Source of the DNA: Natronomonas pharaonis DSM 2160
Lineage (GTDB): Archaea > Halobacteriota > Halobacteria > Halobacteriales > Haloarculaceae
Reading direction: 5' to 3'
Assembly (NCBI RefSeq): GCF_000026045.1
Contig: NC_007426.1
Coordinates: forward strand, 372,001 to 436,000
Length of the DNA stretch: 64,000 nt
Shown here: positions 27,621 to 37,131 of the stretch, piece by piece
Layout of the letters: every line of letters starts with the position of its first letter
How positions within the stretch are numbered: the first letter of the stretch is position 1
Made by a program: the position numbers and the translations under genes
The notes under the pieces: generated by a model
Told to the model about the DNA's origin: nothing
The model's input: the letters and a program-made list of their open reading frames with translations, nothing else
Databases searched by the model: none

Positions 27621-27713
27621 CCGGCCGTTCGGCCTCCAGAAGCGTGTCGTAGGTCGCTGCGAACCTTCCGGGTGCCGCGAGGCTTTTTTCCGTCCCCGCT
27701 GTAGCCGGCGGTG

Positions 27714-28418
27714 ATGCGCCCCCGAATCGCGCTACTGGACGCTTCCCACAACGACCCGACGACCCCGCGGAACTTCCGCCGGGAGCTCGACGCTACTGTC
27801 GAGCGGTTCTCGGTGGTTGACGGCGAGTTCCCGTCGACGCGCCGGTTCGACGGACTGGTCGTGAGTGGGTCGCGGGCGTCCGTCTACTGGGACGAACCGT
27901 GGATTACAGCGACCCGCGAGTGGGTACGAAACGCCGTCGCCGACGGGCTGTCGGCGCTTGGCATCTGTTGGGGGCACCAGCTGCTCGCGGACGCTCTGGG
28001 CGGCACCGTCGAGCCGATGGGTGAATACGAACTCGGCTATCGGACTGTCAGCCACGGCGGTGCCGGTCTCTTCGACGGCGTCCCCGAGGAGTTTACGGTC
28101 TTTACGACCCACTCCGACGCGGTCACCGAACTCCCGCCGGGGGCCGAACTCATCGCGACAAACGACTACGGGGTCCATGGCTTCCGGCACGGGAACGTCT
28201 ACGGCCTCCAATCCCATCCGGAGTACGACCCTGAGACCGCCGAATCGGTCGTCCGCGGAAAGGACCACCTCCCGGAGACGCGAATCGAGCGGGTCTGTGA
28301 GGAGATTACGCCGGCAGCCTACGAACGGGCACAGCCGGCAAAACGGGCCTTCGACAACTTCCTGCAGGTGGTCGAGCGAAACCGAACCCGACCGACGCCG
28401 CAGGTGGCCGACGACTAG
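27714..28418 (+). CDS. Class I glutamine amidotransferase (GMP synthase-like)
   Basis: A 234-residue stand-alone GATase1 domain. The nucleophile cysteine is in GICWGHQLLADALGG and the catalytic histidine and glutamate in LQSHPEYD, so the triad is complete. The domain resembles the glutaminase part of GMP synthase and YfeJ-type proteins, but no synthetase domain follows, and guaA is not nearby. It could hydrolyse gamma-glutamyl compounds or supply ammonia to an unknown partner. I chose the ATG at 27714, just after an in-frame GTG. Downstream the sequence changes to the AT-richer islet. Confidence 0.88.
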   Translation: MRPRIALLDASHNDPTTPRNFRRELDATVERFSVVDGEFPSTRRFDGLVVSGSRASVYWDEPWITATREWVRNAVADGLSALGICWGHQLLADALGGTVEPMGEYELGYRTVSHGGAGLFDGVPEEFTVFTTHSDAVTELPPGAELIATNDYGVHGFRHGNVYGLQSHPEYDPETAESVVRGKDHLPETRIERVCEEITPAAYERAQPAKRAFDNFLQVVERNRTRPTPQVADD

Positions 28419-28679
28419 TAACAGCCGTTGTGAGTGCCGTTTCTTCATTCACTGGTGGAGTGAAAAACCGTTCAGAACACTTGGTCATTCACAGCCTAAC
28501 CGAGGCGGATGCCATTGGGCTCGCCCCCGAGGCCGTTGACCAGTGACTCTTCTGTTAGGTCCAATTGACGTTCGTAGCGTCGTGCTGAATAGAGGGCGCG
28601 AAATAGCATCAACCATCCCATCCTGACTGAGTTTCAATTTCTCGGCAAGATTTACATGATATCCGGTAAATCGTGGCAT
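28419..28679. other. AT-richer islet, left part, with possible IS remnant
   Basis: The base composition drops visibly relative to both neighbours and no supported gene is present. TGCTGAATAGAGG at 28583-28595 has an inverted near copy at 29042-29056, on the far side of the repeat protein gene. Stretches such as TTCAATTTCTC are unlike the host style. The pattern fits a decayed mobile element or a recently acquired segment. Confidence 0.4.
28583..28595 (+). repeat. Left arm of imperfect inverted repeat flanking the islet gene
   Basis: TGCTGAATAGAGG; its partner is at 29042-29056 in opposite orientation (TGCTGAATATAGAGG on the minus strand), differing by a 2-bp insertion. Confidence 0.4.
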
Positions 28680-29015
28680 ATGGACCTAGACTGGCAAGAT
28701 TCTGTGGGTGTCGTTGCGCTTGGTTTGTTGGGAATCGCGTTGGTGTTGACGCTGGCCGGGATCGAGACCGTGGCAGGATACGAGGTACTTTCCGCTGGAC
28801 AATCGGCATTCGGCTTCCTCGCAGCGGGGAACTTCACTTTTGGTGTGCTCTCCGCCGGCATCTTTTCAGTCGGGATATTCTCCGCGGGGGTTTTCTCGGT
28901 TGGAATTTTTTCAATTGGAATTTTTGCTGTTGGGCCGTTTGCTTTTGGGATTTACGCCATCGGATTCTACGCAACACAACAATATATCACATCTTCAGAA
29001 ACAACTACTGGCTAA
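28680..29015 (+). CDS. Hydrophobic pentapeptide-repeat protein (MPTR-like)
   Basis: A 111-residue protein beginning MDLDWQDSVGVVALG; an ATG at 28656 would add eight residues. After one hydrophobic helix (about residues 8-28) the chain turns into a regular five-residue repeat, about ten to twelve units, of the form hydrophobic-Phe-Ser/Ala-x-Gly: IFSVG, IFSAG, VFSVG, IFSIG, IFAVG, PFAFG, IYAIG. The spacing of Gly and aromatic residues recalls the pentapeptide repeats of mycobacterial PPE-MPTR proteins (PF01469), but without their Asn. Such repeats may stack as a beta-helix, here very hydrophobic and probably membrane-associated. The codon use and AT content differ from neighbours, suggesting transfer. 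Confidence 0.68.
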   Translation: MDLDWQDSVGVVALGLLGIALVLTLAGIETVAGYEVLSAGQSAFGFLAAGNFTFGVLSAGIFSVGIFSAGVFSVGIFSIGIFAVGPFAFGIYAIGFYATQQYITSSETTTG

Positions 29016-29041
29016 TCGTTGGTGGCGAGTGCTGACTACTA

Positions 29042-29056
29042 CCTCTATATTCAGCA
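29042..29056 (-). repeat. Right arm of imperfect inverted repeat
   Basis: CCTCTATATTCAGCA on the plus strand; inverted near copy of 28583-28595. Confidence 0.4.
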
Positions 29057-29156
29057 GTCTTCCTTTGACATATTTCAGGTATATCGGTCACTCGTGCGCT
29101 GTATTGTCCAGACACTGGCTACGACTTCGTGAATAGAATCCCCGTGCTCACGACGA

Positions 29157-30011
29157 CTAGTAACACCGCGTCTCGACGAGTTCGTCGTAGGCTCGGCTCA
29201 GCCGGCGTGTCGTCTCGCCGCCCCCGACGGTCGTTCCGTCGACGGTGGCTATCGGCCGAACCTCCCACGTCGTGTTCGTCAGGAACGCTTCGTCGGCCGC
29301 CTCGATGTCTGCCGGCCGGTAACGGCCTTCTTCGACCGGTATTCCTTCCGATTCGGCCAGCGACAGCACCGTTGCTCGCGTAATACCGGGCAGCAGCGCC
29401 CCCTTGGCGGGCGTCTTCAGCGTTCCCTCCTCGACGAAAAAGACGTTGCTCGTCGCTCCCTCGGCGACCGCTCCCTCGGTATCACACATCAGTGCCTCGT
29501 CGGCGGCGGTTCCCCGGAGTTCTATGCGGGCGAGGATACCGTTGAGGTAGTTGTGCGTCTTCGCCGCCGACGGCAACACTGACTCGGGCGGCCGGCGTGT
29601 CTCGACGGTGTGGACGGTCGCATCCGTCTCCCAGCAGTTCTCGCCGTCTCCCCCGCCGCGCGGCAGCGGCTTCGCATAGACAACGACAGTCGGGTCGGTC
29701 GCCGGCCCCGGTGTCAGTTTTCCTGACTGGACGCCGCGGCTGACCGAGACGCGGATATAGGCGTCCGCGTAGCCGTTTGCCTGTAGCGTCTCGTCGATGC
29801 GGCCTTGGAGGTCCTCGGGGACTGCTTCCGCCATCCCGAGCAGCCGGCACGTCTCCGCGAGCCGTTCCCGGTGGCGGTCCCACAGGAACACCTCGCCCCC
29901 ATAGGCGCGGCAGGTCTCGAAGGCGGCGTCGCCGTACCGGAACCCGCGGTCGTCGACGTGGACCGTGGCGTCCTCGCGGTCGACGAGGTCGCCGTCGACG
30001 TGGTAGTACAT
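29157..30011 (-). CDS. pabC: Aminodeoxychorismate lyase-like class IV aminotransferase
   Basis: A 284-residue fold-type IV PLP enzyme. The catalytic lysine is in AAKTHNYLNGILARIE; the N-terminal DRGFRYGDAAFETCR and the phosphate-binding LLPGITRATVL are typical. In this family aminodeoxychorismate lyase, branched-chain and D-amino acid aminotransferases are hard to separate by eye. Placement directly behind pabA (1-bp gap) and pabB favours aminodeoxychorismate lyase, which releases pyruvate to make p-aminobenzoate for folate or pterin cofactors. Confidence 0.87.
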   Translation of the reverse strand: MYYHVDGDLVDREDATVHVDDRGFRYGDAAFETCRAYGGEVFLWDRHRERLAETCRLLGMAEAVPEDLQGRIDETLQANGYADAYIRVSVSRGVQSGKLTPGPATDPTVVVYAKPLPRGGGDGENCWETDATVHTVETRRPPESVLPSAAKTHNYLNGILARIELRGTAADEALMCDTEGAVAEGATSNVFFVEEGTLKTPAKGALLPGITRATVLSLAESEGIPVEEGRYRPADIEAADEAFLTNTTWEVRPIATVDGTTVGGGETTRRLSRAYDELVETRCY

Positions 30012-30012
30012 A

Positions 30013-30615
30013 TCAGTCCGTTTTACACTGCGAACAGAAGGCCGCTATCATCTGCTCGCCGGCGTCGGTCAGGATGCTCTCCGGGTGAAACTGGACGCCA
30101 ATGTGGGGCCTTTCGCGGTGACGGACGCCCATGACGACGCCGCGCTCGTCGTCGGTACGCGCTGTCTCCACGAGCGACGCCGGCAACTCGCCCGGCTCGA
30201 CCGAAAGTGAGTGGTAGCGCCCGACCTCGAAGCGGTCCGGAAGCGACGCGAAGATGCCGCGGCCGTCGTGGTTGATGACCGATGGCTTTCCGTGGACGAC
30301 CTCCGGGGCATGGCCGACAGCGGCGCCGTTGGCGGCACACAGCGCTTGGTGGCCGAGACAGACTCCCAGTGTCGGATACGACAGCGACTCGAATATCGGC
30401 ATCGACACGCCAGCATCGGTTGGTGTCCCCGGTCCCGGCGAGACCACGATGCCGTCGGGGTCGAGCCGTCCGATTCCCGCAGCGGATATCTCATCGTTGC
30501 GCCGAACCACAACGTTGGCGTGCGTGCCGACGTACTGAACGAGGTTGTAGACGAAGGAGTCGTAGTTGTCGATAACGAGCACGGTCGGCTGGCTCTCGGC
30601 GTCTTCCCCGGTCAT
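30013..30615 (-). CDS. pabA: Aminodeoxychorismate/anthranilate synthase component II (glutaminase)
   Basis: A 200-residue GATase1 subunit. Characteristic are [17 protein letters not shown] at the N-terminus, VVSPGPGTP, the nucleophile GVCLGHQAL and the [11 protein letters not shown] histidine-glutamate pair. It supplies ammonia to component I, and its start overlaps the pabB stop by 4 bp. TrpG and PabA cannot be told apart by motif; the absence of other trp genes and the presence of pabC favour PabA. Confidence 0.9.
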   Translation of the reverse strand: MTGEDAESQPTVLVIDNYDSFVYNLVQYVGTHANVVVRRNDEISAAGIGRLDPDGIVVSPGPGTPTDAGVSMPIFESLSYPTLGVCLGHQALCAANGAAVGHAPEVVHGKPSVINHDGRGIFASLPDRFEVGRYHSLSVEPGELPASLVETARTDDERGVVMGVRHRERPHIGVQFHPESILTDAGEQMIAAFCSQCKTD

Positions 30616-32102
30616 CGCTTTGCCGCCTCCATCGTGAACGTCGCCCGCTCGGCGAGTGCTTCGTCTATCGCCGTTACGAGTGCCCGGCCCTTATCGAGCG
30701 TCTCGTCGTATTCGGCGTCAGGGTCGGAGTCGTCGACGATGCCGGCCCCGACGCGGAGATAGTAGCTGTCACCCTGCCGGACGAGTGTCCGGATGACGAT
30801 GTTGAGTGTCGCTCGCTCGTCGAAGCCGAACAGGCCGATTGCCCCGGTGTACGGGCCGCGGCGGGTCGTCTCAACCTCGTCGATTATCTCCATCGTTCTT
30901 GGTTTCGGTGCGCCCGTAATCGTCCCGCCGGGGAAGACAGCCCCCACGGCGTCGGCGAGCGAACAGTCCGCCCGCCGGGTCCCCTCCGCGAGACTGACCA
31001 AATGCATCACTTCGGAGTAGCGGTCGACCCGTCGGTACTCCCGGACATCGACGCTGCCGTACTCGCTTACTTTCCCGAGGTCGTTCCGTTCGAGGTCGAC
31101 GAGCATCGCGTGCTCGGCCCGTTCCTTCTCGTCTCCGAGCAGGTCAGCCTCCAGCCGTTCGTCTTCTGTCTGTGTCTCTCCCCGCGGTCTGGTGCCAGCG
31201 ATGGGTTCGGTCAACAGCCTGTCGCCGTCGACATCGAGCAACAGCTCCGGGCTCGCGCTCACAAGGTCGACGCCGGGGAACTCCACGAGCGCCGAGTACG
31301 GGGCCGGGTTCACCCGTCGGAGGGCCGCGTACGCCGAGACAGGGTGGACTGTCGCCGGAGCCGAAAGCCGCTGTGAGATGTTCGCCTGGAACGTCTCGCC
31401 GTCGCGGATGTACGATTTGACCCGGCGGACGCGGTCGGCAAACGCCGCCCGCGTGCAGTCGCTTTCGAACGTCGCTTCTGTCCCCGAGACTGGCGGTTGG
31501 CCCACCGATGGGTCACCGTTTGTCGCCTTCGCGATGAGGTCGCGGGCTCGCTCAACCCCGTGCTCGTAGGCCGCCGACATGGAGTCGTACGCACCGACCT
31601 TCGGGCAGGCAGTTACCCGGAGCGTCGTCTCCTCGCTTCGCGGCTCCTCCCACGCCGCCACCCGGTCGTACGTGGCGACCTGTAGCCGCGGTAGCCCACG
31701 GTCGTCTCGGGTGTCGTCCGGCAACGACTCAAGCTCTCGAGCGATGTCGTACGAAAGCCACCCGAAGACGCCGCAGGGATACGGAACGTCACAGCCCCCT
31801 CGCTCAAGCGTCGTGCCTTCTAACAACGAGTCAACCGCTTCGAGCGATGGCGATTCGCCGTCGGATGCAACTGCGCTGGCGCGAACGGTCGTCCGTTCGC
31901 GGGGGTCCGTCGCAAAGTAGCCCCAGCCTGATTGGCCGCCGGTTGTCTCCAGATAGATATCGCCGCCATCGCCGTCTCGAGCGCGGCGGTACGCCTCGAA
32001 GGGGTCGGCGACGGTGACCCGCAGCTCGACGGGGACCCGCGCCGAATCCGGGGCGTCGGCCGCCGCACTGCGGAACGACGCCCTGTCGGTGACGACTCGC
32101 AT
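30612..32102 (-). CDS. pabB: Aminodeoxychorismate/anthranilate synthase component I
   Basis: A 496-residue chorismate-binding enzyme. The chorismate domain shows [35 protein letters not shown] and [13 protein letters not shown]. It aminates chorismate with ammonia from PabA. The order pabB-pabA-pabC on one strand suggests p-aminobenzoate production, although trpE function is possible. I chose the ATG at 32102 ([14 protein letters not shown]); seven codons upstream are open but do not fit. Confidence 0.91.
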   Translation of the reverse strand: MRVVTDRASFRSAAADAPDSARVPVELRVTVADPFEAYRRARDGDGGDIYLETTGGQSGWGYFATDPRERTTVRASAVASDGESPSLEAVDSLLEGTTLERGGCDVPYPCGVFGWLSYDIARELESLPDDTRDDRGLPRLQVATYDRVAAWEEPRSEETTLRVTACPKVGAYDSMSAAYEHGVERARDLIAKATNGDPSVGQPPVSGTEATFESDCTRAAFADRVRRVKSYIRDGETFQANISQRLSAPATVHPVSAYAALRRVNPAPYSALVEFPGVDLVSASPELLLDVDGDRLLTEPIAGTRPRGETQTEDERLEADLLGDEKERAEHAMLVDLERNDLGKVSEYGSVDVREYRRVDRYSEVMHLVSLAEGTRRADCSLADAVGAVFPGGTITGAPKPRTMEIIDEVETTRRGPYTGAIGLFGFDERATLNIVIRTLVRQGDSYYLRVGAGIVDDSDPDAEYDETLDKGRALVTAIDEALAERATFTMEAAKR

Positions 32103-32144
32103 TAGTACCTGAAAAGGGGGCAAGCGACAACGGCTTTGCGGTCC

Positions 32145-32672
32145 CTACCGTTCCTCGGCGTTTTCCTGCCAGCCGCTGATACGCTTTGCCGAGAGGTCGG
32201 TCTCGTCGGCGACCGCTTCGGGGTCGGCATCGAGTAGCTGCGTGACCGTTTCGATGCCGGCGTCGGAAAGTCGCTTCGCGTAGGCCGGGCCAATGCCGTT
32301 GACGTTTTCGACCGGCTCGTCCCCGCCTTCCGGTTCGTCCGGCACCGGCCCTGCTGCTTCGGCGCTTTCGGCGGCGACAGTGTCGGTACCGCTGTGGTCG
32401 GACACACCGGCACCGGCTTCAGCCGGCTCCGCGGCCGTCTCGGGGTCGCTCGTCGGCTCTTCTGCCATTGACCCTGTTGAAGCTGCCGCGTCGGTTTCTG
32501 CGGCGACGGCGTCGTCTGCGTCCGACGCTCCGTCTGTGTCTTCGTCCGCCTCCGATAGTTCGTCTGTGTCATCTCCCCCTTCCGGTTCGTGTTCGACCGA
32601 GACTTCGGTTCCGCTGGTACCTTCCGAGCGGCCAAGGCCGAACACTGTCCGTAGTAGTTTGAACACGCCCAT
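32145..32672 (-). CDS. Acidic protein with C-terminal helix-hairpin-helix domain
   Basis: A 175-residue protein. It begins MGVFKLLRTVFGLGRSEG, a short basic amphipathic helix, followed by about 90 residues of Glu/Asp/Ala/Ser low complexity. The C-terminal 55 residues form a helix-hairpin-helix domain (VNGIGPAYAKRLSDAGIETV and then LLDADPEAVADET), a common DNA-binding module seen in RadA and topoisomerase-like proteins. The function is unknown; it may tether DNA or act in repair. A TATA element about 26 bp upstream supports the ATG at 32672. Confidence 0.78.
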   Translation of the reverse strand: MGVFKLLRTVFGLGRSEGTSGTEVSVEHEPEGGDDTDELSEADEDTDGASDADDAVAAETDAAASTGSMAEEPTSDPETAAEPAEAGAGVSDHSGTDTVAAESAEAAGPVPDEPEGGDEPVENVNGIGPAYAKRLSDAGIETVTQLLDADPEAVADETDLSAKRISGWQENAEER

Positions 32673-32692
32673 ATGCGACGTTTACGCGAGGA

Positions 32693-32703
32693 GATACTTA
32701 AAG
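32693..32703 (-). promoter_or_regulatory. TATA element of the helix-hairpin-helix gene
   Basis: On the minus strand CTTTAAGTATC is centred about 26 bp before the ATG at 32672. Confidence 0.55.
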
Positions 32704-32735
32704 CCGGGCGGCTCCGTCAACAACTGACAAATGGT

Positions 32736-33530
32736 TTATAACGACGACCGGAGCGCCTCGTTCATCGGTTCGACGGGTGCCGCTTTTCCGGTCCATATTT
32801 CGAACGCTTCGACGCCTTGGAACAGGAGCATCCACGCGCCGTCGATGGTTGTCGCGCCGGCCGCGTCGGCCTCCCGGAGCAACCGCGTTTCCAGCGGCGC
32901 ATAGACGGCATCGAGGACGGCCAGCCCCTCGTGGAGGTGCCTTTTCGGCACTGGCGTCTCGTCGGCCTCCATACCGACGCTCGTCGCGTTGACCAGCACG
33001 TCGGCATCCGGGACCAACTCCGCCAGTTCGTCGAGTCCGTGGCCCGTCGCGTCGGGGACCTCCGTAGCGAGCGCTGTTGCCCGCGAAACCGTCCGGTTGG
33101 CGATGTGGACCTCCATCCCCTCATCGGCGAGGGCGAACGCTGCAGCCCGCCCGGCTCCGCCGGCCCCAACGACGACGGCGGTCCCGGAACGCTCGACATC
33201 GTGGTGCTGGAACGCCCGGATGACGCCGGCTGCGTCGGTGTTGTGACCGGTCGGCTCACCCTCGAAGTCGATAGTGTTCACCGCGCCGATTCGCTCGGCC
33301 AGCGGGTCCGGCTCGACTACGTCGAGTACGTCCTCCTTGAACGGTATCGTGACGTTCAGCCCGCGGACGCCGAGCGCCGACGCTCCCTCAAGCGCGGTAT
33401 CCAACTGTTCGCTGGCGGGCTCGAACGTGACGTAGCGGGCGTCCAGCCCCAACGCTTCGTATGCTGCTTCGTGCATCGGCGGCGAAACTGAGTGCTCGAC
33501 AGGGTTGCCGATGAGTCCGTAAACGTCCAT
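32736..33530 (-). CDS. aroE: Shikimate dehydrogenase
   Basis: A 264-residue enzyme reducing 3-dehydroshikimate with NADPH. Motifs are [17 protein letters not shown] (substrate-binding serines), [12 protein letters not shown] with the catalytic lysine, GHNTDAAGV with the catalytic aspartate, the NADP loop [11 protein letters not shown] and [10 protein letters not shown] chose the ATG at 33530; the longer open frame upstream overlaps an AT-rich promoter region (TTTGTATCC on the minus strand near 33560). Its product feeds chorismate, the substrate of the pab genes nearby. Confidence 0.96.
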   Translation of the reverse strand: MDVYGLIGNPVEHSVSPPMHEAAYEALGLDARYVTFEPASEQLDTALEGASALGVRGLNVTIPFKEDVLDVVEPDPLAERIGAVNTIDFEGEPTGHNTDAAGVIRAFQHHDVERSGTAVVVGAGGAGRAAAFALADEGMEVHIANRTVSRATALATEVPDATGHGLDELAELVPDADVLVNATSVGMEADETPVPKRHLHEGLAVLDAVYAPLETRLLREADAAGATTIDGAWMLLFQGVEAFEIWTGKAAPVEPMNEALRSSL

Positions 33531-33703
33531 ACTCGTCGGCGTCGGCCCGCGGATACAAACCTTCTCCGGACGGTGGTGATGATGAGCCGATAAACTACAT
33601 GGCACGATATTGAATGAGTGGCTCGGCGGAAAATCCACGCTCTGCCCCGACCGGACCTCCGTCGAACCGCGCTTTCTTTGCCGGCCGTCCGCTCCCACCG
33701 TGT

Positions 33704-35029
33704 ATGCTCGCTATCGTCGTCTCTCGCGCTGACGAGGCTTCCGAACATATCGGCCGGAAGCTTCGCTCGCTTGCCGACTGGACTGAACACGAAGACGAAC
33801 GCCGCGCTGACGGCGCCGGTGGCGGTACCTACTACCGGACCGACAGGGCGGAACTGCGCATCTTCGATGACCTCCACATCCACCTCGACGGAGCGGCGTC
33901 GGCGTTCGAGGAGCCGGACCTCCTCGTCTTTGCTTCGCGACACTCCGGCGACACCGGACCGCTGCTGACCGCCCACGCGACGGGCAACTTCGGCCCCGCC
34001 GAGTACGGCGGCGGTGACGGCTCGCTCGCCCGCGCGGCCCCGAACGCCCTCTCGGCGGTTCGCGATGCCTTCGAGACGCACGCCCCGGACGACTACGATG
34101 TCGGCATCGAGTGTACCCACCACGGCCCGAGCACGGTCGGCTGCTCGTCGCTGTTTGTCGAACTCGGTAGCGGCCCCGACCAGTGGCAAGACTCCGAGGG
34201 TGCGGCGGCGGTCGCGCGTTCGATTCTGTCGCTGCGGGGCGTCGAACCGCACACCGAGCGCACCGTCGTTGGCTTCGGCGGCGGCCACTACGCCCCCCGG
34301 TTTGACCGCGTGCTGACCGACACTGACTGGGGCGTCGGCCACGTGGCTGCCGACTGGTCGCTGACGGAACTCGGCGACCCCCGTGACTCGCGAGCGGTCA
34401 TCGCCAAGGCCTTTCAGGCCAGCGGCACCGAGTTCGCGCTCGTCGACGGCGACCGGCCGGAGCTGGAAGCCGTCATCGAGGACCTCGGCTTCGAGGTCCT
34501 CTCGGAGACGTTCCTCCAAGAGACGACGGGCGTTCCGCTGTCGCTCGTCGGCCGCCTCGAGGACGACTGTGGCCCCATCGATGACGGACTTCGGCTCGGC
34601 GAGCCAGCAACTGGGTATGACGGCGAGTTTGTCACTGAGGAGCTTCCTGACGAACTGCTCGACGAGGCCAACGGCGTCGACCGAACGGCGGTCCGCGAGG
34701 CCGCTGACGCGGTAGCGCTGGCCTATGGAACGGCCGACGGCGGCTCGCTGGCCGTCGGCCCGGTCGCGCTTGCGGCTGCTGATGATTACCGTTCGCTCGT
34801 CGAGTCGCTCGCGGCGGTTCTCGACACGAAGTACGACAGCGTTGAAATCGAAGCGTCGACGGTCATCGCCCATCGGGAGGCGTTTGACCCGGAGCTGGCC
34901 CGTGACGCCGGCGTTGATGAGGGGCCGGCCTTTGGCAAGCTCTCATCCGGGGCCTCGGTCGACGTGGACGGCGAGACCGTCACGCCGGACGATGTCCATC
35001 GGGTCCGAGAGCGTCGGTTCGAGTTCTGA
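33704..35029 (+). CDS. dtdA: D-aminoacyl-tRNA deacylase, archaeal type
   Basis: A 441-residue protein. The catalytic half shows [57 protein letters not shown] and [13 protein letters not shown], the zinc-dependent DTD2/GEK1 fold that removes D-amino acids from tRNA. Archaeal DTD2 enzymes of other groups are around 270 residues; this one has an extra C-terminal section of about 160 residues, which contains [15 protein letters not shown] chose the ATG at 33704; the open frame upstream lacks family similarity. It is divergent from aroE and lies upstream of ftsZ1 on the same strand. Confidence 0.92.
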   Translation: MLAIVVSRADEASEHIGRKLRSLADWTEHEDERRADGAGGGTYYRTDRAELRIFDDLHIHLDGAASAFEEPDLLVFASRHSGDTGPLLTAHATGNFGPAEYGGGDGSLARAAPNALSAVRDAFETHAPDDYDVGIECTHHGPSTVGCSSLFVELGSGPDQWQDSEGAAAVARSILSLRGVEPHTERTVVGFGGGHYAPRFDRVLTDTDWGVGHVAADWSLTELGDPRDSRAVIAKAFQASGTEFALVDGDRPELEAVIEDLGFEVLSETFLQETTGVPLSLVGRLEDDCGPIDDGLRLGEPATGYDGEFVTEELPDELLDEANGVDRTAVREAADAVALAYGTADGGSLAVGPVALAAADDYRSLVESLAAVLDTKYDSVEIEASTVIAHREAFDPELARDAGVDEGPAFGKLSSGASVDVDGETVTPDDVHRVRERRFEF

Positions 35030-35264
35030 ACACGGGGTTGACGACGCAGTACGACTCTCTTGTCAGGCTTCTATCGTGCAATCGTCGAGTAGCATCATCG
35101 CCGAGTGAATGCTTTTCGTTTGTTCGGATATTCAGCCGGAGCCAGCCGCCCTCCTCCATTTGATATCGCACTATATGATTTATACTGCTGTCTCTCTCCG
35201 AAATGGCCCCTCCCCCGATTGGCGTTTGTTTTTCCGGTCAGACGCCTGTCCGACGACGGGGAAA
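35030..35264. promoter_or_regulatory. AT-richer leader region upstream of ftsZ1
   Basis: This region is markedly poorer in GC than the flanking genes and has several TATA-like stretches (around 35160-35190, ATATGATTTATACT). It contains no supported gene. It probably holds more than one promoter or regulatory site for the cell-division gene. Confidence 0.4.
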
Positions 35265-35274
35265 GATACTTTAT
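35265..35274 (+). promoter_or_regulatory. Proximal TATA element of ftsZ1
   Basis: GATACTTTAT is centred about 30 bp before the ATG at 35300; no ribosome binding site follows, fitting a leaderless mRNA. Confidence 0.55.
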
Positions 35275-35299
35275 GGGCGTGCGACACAACAGGCCACTA

Positions 35300-36466
35300 A
35301 TGGACTCGATTATCGAAGACGCTATCGACGAAGCCGAAGAGGACGGGGAGGCGTCGTCCGGGGACGCGACGCCGACCGACTCCGCCGACGCTGGCACTAC
35401 TGACGCCGATGTGAAGTCGTCGGGGACGATGACCGACGAAGAGCTGGCAAGCGTCGTCAAGGACCTCCAGACGAAAATTACCGTCGTCGGCTGCGGCGGG
35501 GCCGGCGGCAACACCGTCACCCGGATGGCCGAAGCCGGCATCCACGGCGCAAAGCTCGTCGCCGCCAACACCGACGCCCAGCACCTCGCCACCGAGGTCG
35601 AAGCCGACGAGAAAATCCTCATCGGCCGCCAGCGGACCGGCGGCCGCGGGGCTGGTTCCGTACCGAAAATCGGCGAGGAAGCCGCCCAAGAAAACCTCGA
35701 AGATATCACGAACTCTATCGACGGCTCCGATATGGTCTTCATCACCGCCGGACTTGGTGGTGGGACGGGGACCGGCTCTGCGCCGGTCGTCGCACAGGCT
35801 GCCCAAGACCAAGGCGCGCTGACCATCGCCATCGTGACGATTCCCTTTACCGCCGAAGGCGAGCGCCGCCGTGCCAACGCCGACGCCGGCCTCGAACGCC
35901 TCCGAGCGGTCGCTGACACGGTCATCGTCATCCCCAACGACCGACTGCTCGATTACGCGCCGAACATGCCGCTGCAGGACGCGTTCAAAATCTGCGACCG
36001 CGTCCTCATGCGGTCTGTCAAGGGGATGACCGAACTGATCACCAAGCCGGGGCTGGTCAACGTCGACTTCGCTGACGTGAAGACAATCATGGAGAACGGC
36101 GGTGTCGCCATGATCGGCCTCGGCGAGTCCGATTCCGAAAACAAGGCCCAAGACTCCATCCGCTCTGCCCTCCGGTCGCCGCTGCTCGATGTCGAATTCG
36201 ACGGCGCACAGAGCGCTCTCGTCAACGTCGTTGGTGGCCCCGACATGTCTATCGAGGAAGCCGAGGGCGTCGTCGAGGAGATCTACGACCGCATCGACCC
36301 CGACGCGCGCATCATCTGGGGTGCTTCGGTCGACCCCGAGTTCGACGGCAAGATGGAGACGATGATAGTCGTCACTGGCGTCGAGAGCCCACAGATTTAC
36401 GGCAAAAGCGAAGTCGAGCGTGAGCGCGCTGCCGCCGGCGACGACGACATCGACTACGTCGAGTAG
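35300..36466 (+). CDS. ftsZ1: Cell division protein FtsZ1
   Basis: A 388-residue tubulin-like GTPase. The first 55 residues are an acidic haloarchaeal extension, then [15 protein letters not shown] begins the fold. The GTP signature [16 protein letters not shown], the synergy loop [12 protein letters not shown] and the nucleotide-contacting NADAGLERL-type region are intact. The N-terminus [14 protein letters not shown] is typical for FtsZ1, which in haloarchaea stabilises the division site with FtsZ2. The short C-terminal tail ends GDDDIDYVE. It is followed on the same strand by secE and spt5, a well-conserved archaeal order. Confidence 0.97.
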   Translation: MDSIIEDAIDEAEEDGEASSGDATPTDSADAGTTDADVKSSGTMTDEELASVVKDLQTKITVVGCGGAGGNTVTRMAEAGIHGAKLVAANTDAQHLATEVEADEKILIGRQRTGGRGAGSVPKIGEEAAQENLEDITNSIDGSDMVFITAGLGGGTGTGSAPVVAQAAQDQGALTIAIVTIPFTAEGERRRANADAGLERLRAVADTVIVIPNDRLLDYAPNMPLQDAFKICDRVLMRSVKGMTELITKPGLVNVDFADVKTIMENGGVAMIGLGESDSENKAQDSIRSALRSPLLDVEFDGAQSALVNVVGGPDMSIEEAEGVVEEIYDRIDPDARIIWGASVDPEFDGKMETMIVVTGVESPQIYGKSEVERERAAAGDDDIDYVE

Positions 36467-36485
36467 CCCGACCGCCTAACCAACA

Positions 36486-36495
36486 GGTAAAAAAC
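36486..36495 (+). promoter_or_regulatory. TATA-like element of secE-spt5
   Basis: GGTAAAAAAC lies about 28 bp before the secE ATG at 36518 in the short gap behind ftsZ1. Confidence 0.45.
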
Positions 36496-36517
36496 CCCCG
36501 AGACGAAACTGAGGCAT

Positions 36518-36691
36518 ATGAAAACGCCGACCGACCTCACGTCCTACATCCGCGTGTTGAAGCTCGCAAGCACGCCGACGTGGGATGAGTTCTCGAAGGT
36601 GGCGACCATCGCCGGCCTCGGCATCCTGCTCGTTGGCTTCATCGGCTTCGTCATCTTCTCGATTATGACGTTCGTGCCGGGTGGTCCGTGA
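36518..36691 (+). CDS. secE: Protein translocase SecE/Sec61-gamma subunit
   Basis: A 57-residue protein: [19 protein letters not shown] is the cytosolic amphipathic helix, and [19 protein letters not shown] the single transmembrane helix, the whole of the archaeal SecE. It clamps the SecY channel. Its TGA stop overlaps the ATG of spt5 (TGATG at 36689-36693), so translation is coupled. The length and the ftsZ1-secE-spt5 neighbourhood are normal for archaea. Confidence 0.95.
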   Translation: MKTPTDLTSYIRVLKLASTPTWDEFSKVATIAGLGILLVGFIGFVIFSIMTFVPGGP

Positions 36692-37131
36692 TGGCGATCT
36701 ACTCGGTCAAGACGACTGCCAGTCAGGAACGAACCGTCGCCGATATGCTCATCAGCCGCGAGGAGGAAGGCATCCACGCCACGCTTGCTCCCGACGCACT
36801 GACGAGCTACGTGATGGTCGAAGCCGACGACACCGCGGCCATCAGCCGGGCGCTTGAGGATATTCCACACGCACGGACGCTCGTCTCCGAGCAGCCGTCG
36901 CCGTTCAGCGAGGTCGAACACTTCCTCAGCCCAAAGCCCGATGTCGAGGGCATCGCGGAAGGCGACATCGTCGAACTCATCGCCGGTCCGTTCAAAGGCG
37001 AGAAAGCGCAGGTCCAGCGCATCGACGAGGGCAAAGACCAGGTGACAGTCGAACTCTACGAGGCGACGGTCCCGATTCCGGTTACGGTCCGCGGCGACCA
37101 GATTCGCGTACTCGACTCCGAAGAACGGTAA
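36691..37131 (+). CDS. spt5: Transcription elongation factor Spt5 (NusG homologue)
   Basis: A 146-residue protein with an N-terminal NGN domain (IYSVKTTASQERTVADML, then YVMVEADD) and a C-terminal KOW domain starting GDIVELIAGPFKGEKAQVQ. It binds the RNA polymerase clamp together with Spt4 and couples transcription to translation. I chose the ATG at 36691, overlapping the secE stop; a GTG at 36688 is less likely. The stop abuts the stop of the convergent zinc-finger gene without a gap. Confidence 0.96.
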   Translation: MAIYSVKTTASQERTVADMLISREEEGIHATLAPDALTSYVMVEADDTAAISRALEDIPHARTLVSEQPSPFSEVEHFLSPKPDVEGIAEGDIVELIAGPFKGEKAQVQRIDEGKDQVTVELYEATVPIPVTVRGDQIRVLDSEER

